From Marinifilum breve (GTDB taxonomy: Bacteria; Bacteroidota; Bacteroidia; Bacteroidales; Marinifilaceae): DNA of 64,000 nt. Below the pieces are notes generated by a model. It was not told the DNA's origin. It made no database searches and worked only from the letters and a program-made list of their open reading frames with translations. The position numbers and the translations under genes are program-made. The first letter of the stretch is position 1. Every line of letters starts with the position of its first letter. The stretch lies in NCBI RefSeq assembly GCF_003202155.1, contig NZ_QFLI01000003.1:372001-436000 (forward strand). The letters are read 5' to 3'. This document shows, in pieces, positions 62,861 to 64,000 of this stretch.

Positions 62861-64000
62861 ATGAACAGAATCCACACCATCTGTTTCACATTTTTTGCCT
62901 GCTTGCTCTTGTCGACAAATGTATCGTCACAGGAAAAAGGAAACGCAGATATTCAAAAAATAAGAACAGCACACCAAGGGAAGAAGTTATCCTCAAAAGG
63001 AGAAAGTCTTAGTACGGAGAAAACACTCTCCTTACTTCAGGATGATGGCAGTTTTTCCGATGAAACTCCACAAACAAAACATATTAGAGGACGCATCACA
63101 CAATTAGCTATTGCTTACAAAAAAGCTAAGCAAGTCGAGAAAGAAGAATTGCGAAAAGCCATTTACAGTTCCCTCCAATATTGGATCAATCATCGACCAA
63201 AATATAAATTTCCAAGAGTACCTTTTGAAACCCTAAGGGCAATGGCTGCCATTGAGTTGGTTATCTATAATGACATGATAAACGAACGAGAATCAAATCC
63301 AGACATGGCAGGTACAATAGATACATTAATTCAAAGTATTAGTGAATTTAGTCATTGGTGTTGGTACAATGGCAAAACCCCAAAGGTCTTCGATAAACAT
63401 GGTGGACATAACAGAGGTGGTAATGTTGGTTATCGCTTATGGGGAATGACAGCCATAGCCTCTTGTTCAGGAAATGAATCTGAAATGGATTGGGTACACG
63501 AAATTGTAAAAGAACAGTTTCCAAGGGTTGTAAATACTCCTACAGATTTCCCTACTGGTTTTACAACTGATGGATCATGGATCCAACACAATGCAGGAGG
63601 TGCTCAAAATTACTGGGTTGGATATGGAGTCCACTGGATCAACCATGTTCTTAATTATGCTGAAGCAACTAAGGAAACTCGATGGGCTCTTACTGAAAAA
63701 GAATGGAACACCATTGCTGACTACTATCTGGATGGCATACAGTGGTATCACTTTAAAAACCGTGCAGCCCTGAATTTAGCAGGAAGACACAATGCATTGA
63801 AGAAAGCTCCAGCCGACAATGGAGATATGAAGAAAAAGATCACCAAACTGATGGCAATCTCTCCATATACATTAGAAAGAGAAGCTGAATTAAAAACACT
63901 TCTTCAGAAGCAGAGAACTACACATACTGCAACTCTTGATTCTACCAAGTATTTCTGGAATACAGATTTGTTGATACATAGCACCCCGAATGCTTACTTC
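62861..64000 (+). CDS. PL8-family chondroitin AC/hyaluronate lyase-like enzyme (3' end outside window)
   Basis: The frame from the ATG at 62861 is open for 380 codons to the window edge. The signal peptide is MNRIHTICFTFFACLLLSTN with a cleavage near VSSQ. The alpha-toroid catalytic domain of PL8 is present: GHNRGGNVGYRLWGM, DGSWIQHNAGGAQNYWVGYG with the catalytic His (H243) and Tyr (Y255), and LNLAGRHN with the catalytic Arg (R309). The sequence ends STPNAYF, just where the family S-V-R-M-Y strand begins. It is shorter and differently organised than the PL8 at 53953-57483, closer to chondroitin AC lyases, so the two may split endo- and exo-type cleavage. Confidence 0.85.
   Translation, partial: MNRIHTICFTFFACLLLSTNVSSQEKGNADIQKIRTAHQGKKLSSKGESLSTEKTLSLLQDDGSFSDETPQTKHIRGRITQLAIAYKKAKQVEKEELRKAIYSSLQYWINHRPKYKFPRVPFETLRAMAAIELVIYNDMINERESNPDMAGTIDTLIQSISEFSHWCWYNGKTPKVFDKHGGHNRGGNVGYRLWGMTAIASCSGNESEMDWVHEIVKEQFPRVVNTPTDFPTGFTTDGSWIQHNAGGAQNYWVGYGVHWINHVLNYAEATKETRWALTEKEWNTIADYYLDGIQWYHFKNRAALNLAGRHNALKKAPADNGDMKKKITKLMAISPYTLEREAELKTLLQKQRTTHTATLDSTKYFWNTDLLIHSTPNAYF

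Overview
The window looks like chromosome of an AT-rich marine member of the Bacteroidota, most likely of the Marinilabiliales/Marinifilaceae type (inference). The sequence shows a type IX secretion (T9SS) type A sorting domain, a T9SS type B cargo with PorP/SprF-like and OmpA-like partners, the Bacteroidota -7 motif TAnnTTTG, a FISUMP-like protein, and a sulfatase/polysaccharide-lyase locus. No tRNA, rRNA or CRISPR array was found. The window falls into five blocks.

(1) 1-9438 holds most of one giant secreted multidomain protein on the minus strand. It has fibronectin-like, three LamG-like and carboxypeptidase-regulatory-like modules, and the start of a T9SS sorting domain at the window edge. 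(2) 9.4-14.4 kb is a decayed mobile zone. It carries an IS4-type transposase remnant with an in-frame stop, an integrase remnant, several inverted-repeat (MITE-like) elements and three REP-like repeats, one of which is split by a MITE with a 10-bp target duplication. Between these lie a helical hypothetical protein, a degenerate methyltransferase-like protein and a bactofilin.

(3) 14.5-38.5 kb is a long, almost fully collinear minus-strand region devoted to exported proteins. Its distal part (14.5-19.6 kb) resembles a chaperone-usher operon: a major beta-strand subunit, an intercistronic hairpin, a PapD/DUF916-like protein, an 892-residue usher-like beta-barrel and two minor subunits. Its proximal part (22.4-34.3 kb) encodes exported proteins that share short modules with each other and with phage tail fibres (ANKKYVDE repeats, a peptidase S74 auto-chaperone), plus a thioredoxin-like protein. 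Upstream of these is a T9SS type B cargo/PorP/OmpA-LysM trio. A perfect 10+10 palindrome and a good -7 element precede the first gene. This region is the best candidate for an undescribed surface appendage system.

(4) 39.4-45.2 kb holds a second MITE copy, a histidine kinase/LytTR response regulator pair preceded by a G11 tract, two small unknown genes and a hipBA toxin-antitoxin pair with a probable operator. (5) 45.2-64 kb is a glycosaminoglycan-type (chondroitin/dermatan sulfate-like) utilization locus. It contains galE, a CBM9-like protein, three formylglycine sulfatases, DUF4861, a PL8 chondroitinase-ABC-like lyase with a T9SS tail, a heparinase II/III-like lyase, a PL6 chondroitinase-B-like lyase, a DUF6250-like lectin protein and a second PL8 lyase that runs off the end. 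No SusC/SusD pair is visible, so the locus probably continues beyond 64 kb.
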